Below are positions 33,971 to 42,491 of a stretch of DNA of 64,000 nucleotides, one piece after another. The translations under genes were made by a program, and so were the position numbers. Source of the DNA: Flavobacterium sp. N2038 (GTDB lineage: Bacteria > Bacteroidota > Bacteroidia > Flavobacteriales > Flavobacteriaceae); NCBI RefSeq assembly GCF_025947185.1, contig NZ_CP110001.1:2480001-2544000 (forward strand). The letters are read 5' to 3'. The notes under the pieces are model-generated. The model was not told the origin of the DNA, made no database searches, and saw only the letters and a list, made by a program, of their open reading frames with translations. The stretch's first letter is position 1. Every line of letters begins with the position of its first letter.

Positions 33971-33991
33971 TTTATGTATTGTTTATTGTTT

Positions 33992-34053
<62 letters not shown>

Positions 34054-34057
34054 CAGT

Positions 34058-34110
34058 CTGAGCGGAGTCGAAGACCTTTTATGACACGAATATCCTTCGA
34101 CTACGCTCAG
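34058..34110. repeat. Inverted repeat CTGAGCGGAGTCGAAG, copy 1
   Basis: CTGAGCGGAGTCGAAG (34058-34073) pairs with CTTCGACTACGCTCAG (34095-34110) with one mismatch. A second copy lies at 35058-35132, and a half-site relative near 14506. The two full copies flank the SDR gene at 34140-34862. It resembles the dispersed repeats of flavobacteria. Confidence 0.82.
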
Positions 34111-34139
34111 GAGGACAAAGTATTGTGTTTAAATTAAAA

Positions 34140-34862
34140 TTACGCATGCATTGCATTAAAATGATTTCTTAATTCTTCTGCGCTTGCATTTAATCTTGTT
34201 TCGCTTGTGCCGAAAGTCAGTTCCTGTCTGCCTTCTTTTAATTGTTCGAAAATAGATTCGATAAAACTGCTTACGCTTGGATGTGCGTCGTGAAGACCAA
34301 TTCCGCCTAAATCGGTGTTTAATGCCGGCGGAATAATTTCAACTACTTCAATATTTTTAGCTTTTAATAAGTGACGAAGTGAAAGTGTAAACGATCTGAA
34401 AAATGCTTTTGTAGCCGAATAAACCGGAACTTTTGCAAAAGGGGAAAATGCTAATCCGGAAGTTACATTCATTACTGTTTTGAGGGACGATAACTGAATA
34501 AATAAGGAAGTTAAATGCAAAGGCGCTTCAATATTGGTACTGATTTCAGCTTTCATGCTTTCGTAAAAATCAGCATCAGTAACCGAAACCCATTTTTGAA
34601 TTCCCGCATTATTGATTAAAACATTTAAATCAGGATGATTTACTGCAATCCATTCGTAAAGTGCAATGCGTTCTTCTTCTTGAGACAGATCGCATACTTT
34701 TGTTATAACCGTTGGAAATTTTGCTTTTACGTCGTTTAAAACGGATGCTCTTCTGCCGCAAATAATGACGGTATTGTTTTCCTGAATAAATCGTTCGGCA
34801 AGTCCAAGTCCGATACCGCTTGCACCGCCAGTTATTAAAATTTTGTTGTCTGATAAATTCAT
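34140..34862 (-). CDS. Short-chain dehydrogenase (DltE-like)
   Basis: A 240-residue SDR. It has GGASGIGLG for cofactor binding, then NNAGIQKW, the catalytic serine region NVTSGLAF and the Tyr-Lys in VYSATKAFFRSFTL. The IIPPAL-T-D-L-GG loop near the end is typical of the DltE-like subfamily, often annotated as oxidoreductase acting on an unknown carbonyl. It lies on the same strand as the SDR at 33206 but is separated from it by the microsatellite and an inverted repeat. An AraC regulator lies upstream. Confidence 0.88.
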   Translation of the reverse strand: MNLSDNKILITGGASGIGLGLAERFIQENNTVIICGRRASVLNDVKAKFPTVITKVCDLSQEEERIALYEWIAVNHPDLNVLINNAGIQKWVSVTDADFYESMKAEISTNIEAPLHLTSLFIQLSSLKTVMNVTSGLAFSPFAKVPVYSATKAFFRSFTLSLRHLLKAKNIEVVEIIPPALNTDLGGIGLHDAHPSVSSFIESIFEQLKEGRQELTFGTSETRLNASAEELRNHFNAMHA

Positions 34863-35057
34863 CTTTTCGTTCTTTTAATTTGATGAGACAAAGGTAGGAG
34901 CGAAGCAGACTTGGGGAATTGTAAATATCAAATGGATGTTTGCGAAATTCAAATCAGGTGTAAAATTCCAATTTTATAAATTCCAAATTCCAAATCCCAA
35001 AACGTTGCAGTAAAACTTTGTCCAAATTCCAAATTCCAATTCTCATTTTCTGCCTTC

Positions 35058-35132
35058 CTGAGCGGAGTCGAAGGACACGCATAGTAAAACGTACTGTATG
35101 GATTTAGCAGGAGATGCTTCGACTTCGCTCAG
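35058..35132. repeat. Inverted repeat CTGAGCGGAGTCGAAG, copy 2
   Basis: Left arm identical to the copy at 34058; right arm CTTCGACTTCGCTCAG (35117-35132). The spacer between arms differs from copy 1. An open frame across this region (35043-35291) is not credible. Confidence 0.8.
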
Positions 35133-35160
35133 CATGACAAAAGTTATATAACGTTCCGTA

Positions 35161-35206
35161 AAACCTGAAACTTTAAACTTTAAACCTGAAACTTTAAACC
35201 TGAAAC
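35161..35206. repeat. Short tandem repeat AAACCTGAAACTTT
   Basis: About three irregular units of AAACCTGAAACTTT, just past the stop codon of the AraC gene. A different simple tract of AAATTCC units lies at about 34985-35040. Confidence 0.75.
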
Positions 35207-35211
35207 AAGAC

Positions 35212-36135
35212 CTAACTCCTAAAAGCAATCGGCGTATAAGAGGTTTGTTTTTTAAAGAAATTAGAAAAGTGCGCCAATTCTTCAAAACCAAGCGAATAAG
35301 CGATTTCAGAGATATTCCAGTCTGTTTGTTTTAAAAGTATTTTGGCTTCGTTGGTCAAACGGCTGGTGATGAGTTCGGTGGTTGTTTTTCCGGTGTTTTC
35401 TTTTAAAACTTTGTTTAAATGATTGACATGGACGGATAATCTTTCAGCAAAATCCTTTGCCGTTCTTAATTCAAGTTTCTGATTTGGAGATTCAATAGGA
35501 AATTGTCTTTCTAATAATTCAGCAAACAATGAAGAAACTCTTGCGGCAGAATTATGTTTCGAATAAAGTGCTGTTATAGGTTGTAATTTTTGTCCAAAGT
35601 GAATTAACTCTGCAACATAATTTCGAATTAAATCGTATTTATAAATATAATCAGAATTGATTTCTTTTTGTATTTTATTGAAAATCAATTCAACTTCGTA
35701 AACTTCCTCGTCGGTAAGTTGAAAAATAGGATAACCGTCTGAAGCAAAAATAGGAAGTCCGTCTAAATCAATTCCGCTTTTATTTTTGGATAAAAACTCG
35801 CTTGTAAAAACACAAAACTGTCCTGATTGATTGGTGTCTTGTGGGAGATAATTGTAGGGAATTTTGGGAGTTGCAAATAACAATCCCTGTTTTTCGATTT
35901 CGATTATTTTATCGGCATATTCTGCTCTGTTTTTACCTTTAATCAGGCTTATTTTATAGTAAGCTCTTCTGTCATAGGGCATCGCCGATTTTCCCTGCAT
36001 GCGTTCCAGAAGTTCTTTAATATCAAAAACATTAAAGTGACCAATTTCTTTTTGAATGTCATTTGGTAATAATGAACTGGGTTCAATAGCTGAACCTTCG
36101 GTAATCTCTTTGTAAAACGAATTGAGGGATTTCAT
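35212..36135 (-). CDS. AraC family transcriptional regulator
   Basis: About 307 residues from the ATG at 36133-36135; the frame is open eight codons further. The N-terminal part is a cupin-like sensor, and the C-terminal 100 residues carry the two AraC helix-turn-helix motifs. The first is TAKDFAERLSVHVNHLNKVLKENTGKTTTELI. The second is WNISEIAYSLGFEELAHFSNFFKKQTSYTPIAFR, with the canonical A-x-x-x-G-F. It lies upstream of the SDR genes on the same strand and is the likely regulator of the first of them. Confidence 0.9.
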   Translation of the reverse strand: MKSLNSFYKEITEGSAIEPSSLLPNDIQKEIGHFNVFDIKELLERMQGKSAMPYDRRAYYKISLIKGKNRAEYADKIIEIEKQGLLFATPKIPYNYLPQDTNQSGQFCVFTSEFLSKNKSGIDLDGLPIFASDGYPIFQLTDEEVYEVELIFNKIQKEINSDYIYKYDLIRNYVAELIHFGQKLQPITALYSKHNSAARVSSLFAELLERQFPIESPNQKLELRTAKDFAERLSVHVNHLNKVLKENTGKTTTELITSRLTNEAKILLKQTDWNISEIAYSLGFEELAHFSNFFKKQTSYTPIAFRS

Positions 36136-36394
36136 ATGGTAATGAATTGCGAAATTCAAATATACGAAAAAATGTTATGCGGTTTTTTGCCACAAAGGCA
36201 CTAAGGCGCAAAGGTTTTTATATTGTTGCGGAATTGATTGAGAATGTGTATTCATTTTTATTATAGCCCGTGGTTTCAACCACAGGGGCTCTGAATTCGA
36301 TTTGTATTGCGTTCCAATGGTTGAAGCCATTAGTTATGTTAAGATAAGGAAGAAATGAGAACTTCGTGCCTTGGTGTCTTTGCGGCAATCTCAA

Positions 36395-36955
36395 TTAAAA
36401 CAAACTTCCTTGAACAAACTCAGGTTCTGGATTGCTTCCAAAAGGAAAAGCATCAATTACAAAAAACTGTTTTACTACTGGATCAAATTCTCTTAAAACA
36501 ATTTCATTGCATTCAAATTGTAGCTTAATTGTTGTAAAAAGTTCGGTAGCAATTTTAAGATTTTCAGGTGTTAATCTTCGCCCAATTGACAGGTGAGGGT
36601 TGTCGCTTTTTTTAAGATTTAAAAACTTTAAAGCTTCATGAATCTTTTTCATAATTGGAACAAGATTATTTTTAGAATCTTCATTTACTCCAATAAAAAA
36701 AGCACCAGCATTCGGAAAAGAATCAAAGTGATTTAAAGACACTTCGAAAGGCGTAAAAGTATCCGAAATTTTAGAAAACTTTTGTTTGATTGAATCAAGT
36801 TGAGATTCATCAATTTTAAATTCACAAATTGTAATATGTGCTTCAGAATTGCAGCTGTTATACCATTTGATTTTGCTTCTTAAAATGTCTTTTAGTTTTT
36901 TAACTGGCTCAACTAGTGTTTTAGAATAAAATACAACTGAATACGTTTTTTCCAT
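36395..36955 (-). CDS. 2'-5' RNA ligase / 2H phosphoesterase family protein
   Basis: A 186-residue protein with the two H-x-[T/S] motifs of the 2H phosphoesterase superfamily: HITICEF and, about 80 residues later, HLSIGRR. These form the active site for 2',3'-cyclic or 2'-5' phosphodiester chemistry on RNA or nucleotides. The rest fits the two-lobed fold (ALKFLNLKKSDNPHLSIG). The physiological substrate of bacterial members is mostly unclear. The next gene on the strand (36980) ends 24 nt upstream, so they may be co-transcribed. Confidence 0.85.
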   Translation of the reverse strand: MEKTYSVVFYSKTLVEPVKKLKDILRSKIKWYNSCNSEAHITICEFKIDESQLDSIKQKFSKISDTFTPFEVSLNHFDSFPNAGAFFIGVNEDSKNNLVPIMKKIHEALKFLNLKKSDNPHLSIGRRLTPENLKIATELFTTIKLQFECNEIVLREFDPVVKQFFVIDAFPFGSNPEPEFVQGSLF

Positions 36956-36979
36956 TTTTAGAGACTTTGAAGCACAAAT

Positions 36980-37294
36980 TTAAAGCTTTCCTTTCAAATG
37001 CAATCTGTGTAGGATTTCAGATTTTAATAAACCGCTTCCGCCGCCAAAGTGTTCAATAACTTCTACCCCGGGTTGTTGTTCTAAGCAAAAAGCAGTAAAT
37101 TCTTTTTCGATATGATCTTCGATTCCGGAGCTCAAAAGAACAATATCTATTTTATGATTTTGAAAGTGTTCCTGCGCTTCTTTTTCGTTGCTAAAAGCAA
37201 TTGCATTCCAGTTTTCATCAGCATTTACCAATCGAAGTAAAATAGTTAAGATTGCTTCGTTTTTTCCCAGTAATAAAAATTCAAGAGTTTTCAT
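36980..37294 (-). CDS. Small receiver-like protein of unknown function
   Basis: A 104-residue protein with an alpha/beta pattern like a CheY receiver: LEFLLLGKNEAILTILLRLV, then NWNAIAFSNEKEAQEHFQNHKIDIVLLSSGIED. At the position of the phosphorylated aspartate there is a serine (IVLLSSG), so it would not be phosphorylated in the usual way. A Gly-rich turn (EHFGGGSGLL) near the end differs from receivers. It could be a degenerate receiver or an unrelated Rossmann-like protein. No signal peptide. Confidence 0.6.
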   Translation of the reverse strand: MKTLEFLLLGKNEAILTILLRLVNADENWNAIAFSNEKEAQEHFQNHKIDIVLLSSGIEDHIEKEFTAFCLEQQPGVEVIEHFGGGSGLLKSEILHRLHLKGKL

Positions 37295-37780
37295 GGTTTT
37301 TCGATTTATAAAGCAAATTTATTGGTATAAAGTGTATTTTAAACTTAATCCAGGATAAGAAATGAATTAAAGAGTATTAAAATTTTCATAAAACTCAATA
37401 TTATTTATGTTAGTGATTTAAGCGAAATAAATCTCATATTTCAGTGGGTCAGTATTTTATAATTTTAACGAATTGTTTTGAACTTTAAAAAAATGTAAAG
37501 ATTTTGTTAGAATGAGGAAAACCGTAATGTTTTCTGTAAACAGGCTTGTAAATTTGCCCTGTAAAAGTCGGGATTTTAGATATTTTTTTACCTTTTTACT
37601 ATCGTTAGACTTTTACAAAACTGTTTTTGGAGAAACAATTTATTTAATTAAAATTTGACGCATTCATTTGATCGTGGGTACCTTTGTATAAATTTGCAAG
37701 AATACAATAAAGTCTAATTTTACGGGGTTTTTAGATTTGGTTTAAGAAGACTAAATTTAAAGACCCTTTTTTTGTCCTAA
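37295..37780. other. Gene-free spacer left of the pectin locus
   Basis: A/T-rich stretch of 486 bp with no credible frame, no long palindrome and no recognised motif. It contains the promoter region of the gene ending at 36980 and the 3' region of the esterase at 37781. Confidence 0.45.
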
Positions 37781-38719
37781 TTATAAATTATGACTTTTCA
37801 GCCATTCCTGACAGTCAATTGTCCAGTTTTTACTCGTGTCTTTTACGCCTAAACCAAAACCGTGACCGCCATTTTGATATAAATGTAACTCGCATGCAAC
37901 TTCATGTTTTTTGAGTGCCAGATAATAGTTAATACTGTTCTCCGGAATAACAGCTGCATCATCTGTTGCATGGACTATAAAAGTTGGTGGAGTCTGAGCC
38001 GTAACATTCTTTTCGCCAGAGAATGAATCTTTTAATTTTTGCGAAGGGTTTTTTCCGAGTAAACTGGTCTGAGATCCTTTATGTGTTATTTCATTTTGCA
38101 TTGAAATAACGGGATAAATTAAAATTGAAAAATCGGGACGGGCACTTGTATTTGACGTTGTTTCATATGTTTTATCATTAAAATGTGTTGCCAGTGTTGA
38201 GGCTAAATGCCCTCCGGCAGAAAACCCGATAGTTCCAATTTTATGGGTGTCTATATTCCATTTTGTTGCATTTTCTCTTACGTAACGTACAGCTTCCTGA
38301 GCGTCCTGAAGTGGTCCAATAGTTTTGTCTTTCATTATTGCATCATTTGGCAAACGGTATTTTAAAACAAATGCGACTATACCAAGATTATTAAGCCATT
38401 TTGCAACTTTAGTTCCTTCTTTTTCTATGGCAAGATGTGAGTATCCTCCTCCAGGAAAAATAATTACAGCGGTCTGATTTGGTTTAGAAACAGTTGGAAG
38501 AAAAACACTCAAAGTTGGTATGGTTACAAAATTGGTACTTTGAAGCACTCCGTCGTTAATGGTTTCTTTCTCTTTATATGTTGAGGATTGTATCTCGTCA
38601 GGGATTTTACTCCATAGCGGAATTATCTGGTTTTGCGCATTCATAGTATTAACAAGTGAAATAAATAAAAATGTGGTAAAACACATCTTCGTTGCTATGA
38701 TTGATTTTGAGTTTTTCAA
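37781..38719 (-). CDS. Secreted alpha/beta hydrolase, carbohydrate esterase-like
   Basis: A 312-residue protein with a signal peptide (SIIATKMCFTTFLFISLVNT then MNAQ). The oxyanion loop is VIIFPGGGYSHLA, the nucleophile motif is GFSAGGHLA, and the Asp/His pair lies in HATDDAAVI and GGHGFGLG. It is related to acetyl-xylan and pectin-type acyl esterases and to the cytoplasmic paralogue at 4461. In this place it probably removes acetyl groups from pectic oligomers in the periplasm. It is divergent from the hexuronate carrier gene. Confidence 0.87.
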   Translation of the reverse strand: MKNSKSIIATKMCFTTFLFISLVNTMNAQNQIIPLWSKIPDEIQSSTYKEKETINDGVLQSTNFVTIPTLSVFLPTVSKPNQTAVIIFPGGGYSHLAIEKEGTKVAKWLNNLGIVAFVLKYRLPNDAIMKDKTIGPLQDAQEAVRYVRENATKWNIDTHKIGTIGFSAGGHLASTLATHFNDKTYETTSNTSARPDFSILIYPVISMQNEITHKGSQTSLLGKNPSQKLKDSFSGEKNVTAQTPPTFIVHATDDAAVIPENSINYYLALKKHEVACELHLYQNGGHGFGLGVKDTSKNWTIDCQEWLKSHNL

Positions 38720-38984
38720 TGGGAGTGTTTTAGTTTGATTTTTGAGTAAATGAAAAGCATTTTATTTGGCAATATCGTTTTTAAATAAATGAAATGAAAG
38801 AAAAAAATCAGCCTTTTAGGTCAATGAATTTAAGGTGTTGATTTAAGTACAATTTTACCCCTGAAACGGACGATTTTAGCATATTGTCTTTTAACAAATA
38901 TATTGTTTAATCTGTAATTTTGTGTTATATTTTTTAAACGATGTGTTTATTAGATCGAATATAATAATTTTTTGCACAATTTAT

Positions 38985-39028
38985 TTGGTTTATAAAGATT
39001 TAAAACTATATTTGTGCAATCGATTACA
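38985..39028 (+). promoter_or_regulatory. Promoter and LacI operator of the hexuronate carrier
   Basis: TTG (38985-38987), 19 nt, then TATATTTG (39007-39014), the Bacteroidota -33/-7 pair. The operator TGCAATCGATTACA (39015-39028) begins directly after the -7 box. A GTG start once proposed at 39014 lies inside this element and is not a gene start. Confidence 0.72.
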
Positions 39029-39088
39029 TTATTTGATTTTGTTTTATTTAAATCATTAGTTTTTAATGTTTTTAAATTTAGTTCAATA

Positions 39089-40603
39089 ATGAAATCTAAT
39101 AATCAAAAGACAAAAACTAAGAATATCCAAACCATGAATCAATCAGAAGCCGTTATTGCAAATCAAGCCGTAAAATCTACAGGAAAATATCGTTGGAGTA
39201 TCTGCGCGCTGCTCTTTTTTGCTACTACAATTAATTATCTTGACAGACAAGTTCTTTCGTTAACATGGAGTGATTTTATTGCACCGGAATTTCACTGGAC
39301 CAATAATGACTATGGAAACATAACTGCTTTGTTTTCTATTTTTTATGCTGTATCACTTTTGTTTGCTGGTAGATTTGTAGATTGGTTAGATACTAAAAAA
39401 GGCTTTCTTTGGGCCATTGGTATTTGGTCTGTAGGTGCTTGTCTGCATGCATTTTGCGGAATTGCCACTTCAGGAATTATTACTGGTAACTGGTTTGTAG
39501 GATTTCATGGTTCAAAAGAAATAATCAGCGCCGTGAGCGATACTGCAATGGTCATCAATGTAAGTGTAGCTTTATTTATTTTTGCCCGTTTTGTTTTGGC
39601 AGTTGGGGAGGCAGGTAATTTTCCTGCTGCAATTAAAACAACTGCGGAATATTTCCCTAAAAAAGACAGGGCATTTGCAACTAGTATTTTTAATGCCGGT
39701 GCAACAGTAGGAGCTTTAGCAGCGCCAATTACAATTCCTTTTATAGCAAAATCTTTTGGTTGGGAAATGTCTTTTATTATCATTGGAGCTTTAGGATTTA
39801 TCTGGATGGGATTCTGGATGTTTATGTATGATAAGCCTGAAAAACATGCAAGAGTAACGGCAGATGAACTAGCCTATATTCAGCAGGATGATATTGCCGA
39901 CAGTAAATTAGAAGGTTATGTTCCCGAAACCAGTTCAAAAGTGTCTTTGATGGAATGTTTTAAATACAAGCAAACCTGGGCTTTTGCATTTGGAAAGTTT
40001 ATGACAGACGGGGTTTGGTGGTTCTTTTTATTCTGGACTCCGGCTTATTTAAGTTCAGTTTATAATATGGATTCTACACAAGCCGCTCTGCCATTGTTTG
40101 TACTTTATATGATTACATTATTGTCGATTATTGGAGGCTGGTTGCCAACCTATTTTGTTGAAAAGAAAGGAATGAATCCTTATGAAGGAAGAATGAGAGC
40201 CATGCTGATTTTTGCGTTTTTCCCTTTATTAGCATTGATTGCTCAGCCTTTAGGATATATAAGTTACTGGATTCCGGTGATCATTATCGGGATTGCAGGT
40301 GCGGCACATCAATCCTGGTCTGCAAATATTTTTACTACTGTAGGAGATATGTTTCCTAAAAAAGCAATTGCAACAATTACTGGTATTGGAGGTTTGGCGG
40401 GAGGAGTTGGATCAACTTTAATTAATAAGGGATCCGGAGTTTTGTTTGATCATGCAAAGGAAACAAACATGAGTTTTATGGGCTTTAAAGGAATTGAAGC
40501 GGGTTATTTTATCATATTTTCAATTTGTGCAGTTTGTTATTTAACGGGCTGGATTGTTATGAAATCACTTGTTCCTAAATACCGTCCGATTACAGATCTT
40601 TAA
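39089..40603 (+). CDS. exuT: MFS hexuronate transporter, ExuT-like
   Basis: Inner-membrane proton symporter of about 504 residues, predicted to take up galacturonate, glucuronate or unsaturated uronates. TM1 carries WSICALLFFATTINYLDRQVLSLTW, the signature of the anion:cation symporter (ACS) branch of MFS. A loop motif FVDWLDTKKGF follows, and PEKHARV lies before the central loop. The frame is open to 39014, but that codon is inside the operator. I start at the first ATG downstream (39089), with 39134 as an alternative. It precedes the kduI operon by 231 bp, which hold a second operator. Confidence 0.88.
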   Translation: MKSNNQKTKTKNIQTMNQSEAVIANQAVKSTGKYRWSICALLFFATTINYLDRQVLSLTWSDFIAPEFHWTNNDYGNITALFSIFYAVSLLFAGRFVDWLDTKKGFLWAIGIWSVGACLHAFCGIATSGIITGNWFVGFHGSKEIISAVSDTAMVINVSVALFIFARFVLAVGEAGNFPAAIKTTAEYFPKKDRAFATSIFNAGATVGALAAPITIPFIAKSFGWEMSFIIIGALGFIWMGFWMFMYDKPEKHARVTADELAYIQQDDIADSKLEGYVPETSSKVSLMECFKYKQTWAFAFGKFMTDGVWWFFLFWTPAYLSSVYNMDSTQAALPLFVLYMITLLSIIGGWLPTYFVEKKGMNPYEGRMRAMLIFAFFPLLALIAQPLGYISYWIPVIIIGIAGAAHQSWSANIFTTVGDMFPKKAIATITGIGGLAGGVGSTLINKGSGVLFDHAKETNMSFMGFKGIEAGYFIIFSICAVCYLTGWIVMKSLVPKYRPITDL

Positions 40604-40798
40604 AAATCTTACCTACTAAGATCCAAAAAGCAGTATTAATTTAGTTTAATGCTGTAATACGAAAATATCGTTAGACTACTTATTAGGTCTAATCATGCAT
40701 ATACCGGTTTCAATAATGAAAAAGGGCGGACTTTCAGGAAAGAATGGCTTAAAAGTGAAATAAATTACTTTAGATTATGCTTTTTAAATATAAAAATA

Positions 40799-40820
40799 TA
40801 ATTTTGTGCAATCGATTACA
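40799..40820 (+). promoter_or_regulatory. Promoter -7 box and LacI operator of the kduI operon
   Basis: TAATTTTG (40799-40806) matches TAnnTTTG. The operator TGCAATCGATTACA (40807-40820) begins at the next base, with the kduI ATG 14 nt later. The -33 element is weak (ACTTTAG near 40770). Same geometry as at 39007 and 50470. Confidence 0.72.
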
Positions 40821-40834
40821 TTAAATTAAAAATT

Positions 40835-41674
40835 ATGACAAAATATAGTTCAAGATACGCATCAAGTCCCGAAGCAGTTAAAAAATATGATACACAGCAA
40901 TTGAGAGAAGAATTCTTAATTGATGATTTAATGCAGGAAGATGAAGTGGTTTTGGTTTATTCTCATTACGACAGATATATTGCCGGATCTGCAGTTCCTG
41001 TAAAAGGGGATTTGGCTTTAGAAACAATTGATCCGCTGAAAGCACCTTATTTTTTAGAGCGCAGAGAGTTAGGAATTATCAATGTTGGCGGGAGTGGTTC
41101 TGTTGTAGTCGAAGGAAAAACTTTTGAATTAGGATTTAAAGATGCTTTGTATATCGGAAGCGGAAATAAAGAAGTAATTTTTAAAAGCGATGACAGTAAA
41201 AATCCGGCTAAATATTATCTTAATTCTGCGCCGGCTCATACAACTCACCCAACGGTAAAAGTTAGTTTGGCAGAAGCAAATAAACTACAGTTAGGGACAA
41301 TGGAAACTGCCAATCATCGCACCGTAAATCAAATGATTATTGGGAGTGTAGTAACTACTTGTCAATTACAAATGGGAATGACCGAATTAAGACCAGGAAG
41401 TGTTTGGAATACAATGCCAGCGCATGTTCACGATCGCAGAATGGAAGTTTATTTTTATTTAGACATTCCGGAGAATCAGGCTGTTTGTCACTTTATGGGA
41501 CAGCCACAGGAAACCAGACACATCTGGATGAATAATCATCAGGCAGTAATTTCTCCACCGTGGTCAATTCACTCTGGTTCAGGAACTAGTAATTATACTT
41601 TTATCTGGGGAATGGCTGGTGAGAATCTGGATTATGGCGATATGGATGTTTGCAAAATTACGGACTTAAGATAA
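40835..41674 (+). CDS. kduI: 5-dehydro-4-deoxy-D-glucuronate isomerase
   Basis: KduI converts 5-keto-4-deoxyuronate, formed from unsaturated galacturonate, to 2,5-diketo-3-deoxygluconate. It is cytoplasmic. At 279 residues it is full length. Family signatures are visible: the start TKYSSRYASSPEAVKKYDTQQLREEFLI, then GYI-type strands (ELGIINVGGSGSVVVEGK) and the zinc site MPAHVHDRRMEVYFYLDI. The end SPPWSIHSGSGTSNYTFIWGMAGEN is also characteristic. First gene of the catabolic operon; the next gene starts 2 nt after its stop. Confidence 0.96.
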   Translation: MTKYSSRYASSPEAVKKYDTQQLREEFLIDDLMQEDEVVLVYSHYDRYIAGSAVPVKGDLALETIDPLKAPYFLERRELGIINVGGSGSVVVEGKTFELGFKDALYIGSGNKEVIFKSDDSKNPAKYYLNSAPAHTTHPTVKVSLAEANKLQLGTMETANHRTVNQMIIGSVVTTCQLQMGMTELRPGSVWNTMPAHVHDRRMEVYFYLDIPENQAVCHFMGQPQETRHIWMNNHQAVISPPWSIHSGSGTSNYTFIWGMAGENLDYGDMDVCKITDLR

Positions 41675-41676
41675 TA

Positions 41677-42468
41677 ATGATGACAAATTTATTTGATATA
41701 AAAGGAAAAATTGCCCTTATAACAGGAAGTACACACGGACTTGGAATGGCAATGGCAAAAGGATTGGGTCAGGCAGGAGCGACGATAGTTGTAAATGGTA
41801 ATTCTTCTCAGCAAAAAATAGATGATGCCGTAAATGAGCTTAAAAGCGAAGGAATTAATGCAGTTGGGTATAAGTTTAATGTAACGGAAGAAAAAGAAGT
41901 TATTGAGGCTGTTCAGAAAATTCAAAATGAAGTTGGGCCAATTGATATTTTAATTAACAACGCCGGCATTATTAAAAGAATTCCACTGCTAGAAATGGAA
42001 GTGGCAGATTTTAGAGAAGTAATTGATATTGATCTGGTTAGTCCGTTTATCGTTTCTAAACATGTTGCCAAAGGAATGATTGAAAGAAATCAGGGTAAAA
42101 TTATTAATATCTGCTCTATGATGAGTGAGTTGGGCCGCAGTACTGTAAGCGCTTATGCAGCTGCCAAAGGCGGTTTGAAAATGCTGACCAAAAACATGGC
42201 AACAGAATGGGCAAAACATAATATCCAGATTAACGGAATTGGTCCGGGCTATTTTGCAACCGAACAAACAAAACCAATCAGAGTTGACGGACATCCTTTT
42301 AATGATTTTATTATCAGCAGAACGCCGGCAGCAAAATGGGGAGATCCAGGTGATTTGGCAGGAGCAGCTATATTTTTATCGTCTAAAGCTAGTGATTTTG
42401 TTAATGGGCATATTTTATATGTTGATGGCGGAATTCTTGCCACTATCGGTAAACCATCAAACGAATAA
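41677..42468 (+). CDS. kduD: 2-dehydro-3-deoxy-D-gluconate 5-dehydrogenase (SDR)
   Basis: KduD reduces 2,5-diketo-3-deoxygluconate to 2-keto-3-deoxygluconate with NADH. It is a 263-residue SDR from the ATG at 41677 (41680 is also possible; the longer frame from 41650 lies inside kduI). It shows GSTHGLGMAMA for cofactor binding, NNAGIIKR, the serine in NICSMMSE and Tyr-Lys in AYAAAKGGLKML. The C-terminal GPGYFATEQTKPIRVD loop is typical of KduD. It completes the unsaturated-uronate arm together with KduI. Confidence 0.95.
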   Translation: MMTNLFDIKGKIALITGSTHGLGMAMAKGLGQAGATIVVNGNSSQQKIDDAVNELKSEGINAVGYKFNVTEEKEVIEAVQKIQNEVGPIDILINNAGIIKRIPLLEMEVADFREVIDIDLVSPFIVSKHVAKGMIERNQGKIINICSMMSELGRSTVSAYAAAKGGLKMLTKNMATEWAKHNIQINGIGPGYFATEQTKPIRVDGHPFNDFIISRTPAAKWGDPGDLAGAAIFLSSKASDFVNGHILYVDGGILATIGKPSNE

Positions 42469-42491
42469 CGATTCAATTTTATAAAAAAGAC

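Noticed and set aside
34987..35040. CRISPR-like short repeats (AAATTCC units)
   Set aside because: The units are 7 bp and contiguous with no spacers, so this is simple-sequence slippage.
36176..36394. Repeat-like stretches such as GCCACAAAGGCACTAAGGCGCAAAG (split over several intergenic sites)
   Set aside because: Degenerate simple repeats found at many intergenic sites in the window (also near 380, 7180, 43905, 49021). No consistent structure or gene link could be supported.
39014..39088. Upstream start (GTG) of the hexuronate carrier
   Set aside because: The codon lies within the -7 box and LacI operator, so it would not be transcribed as a start.
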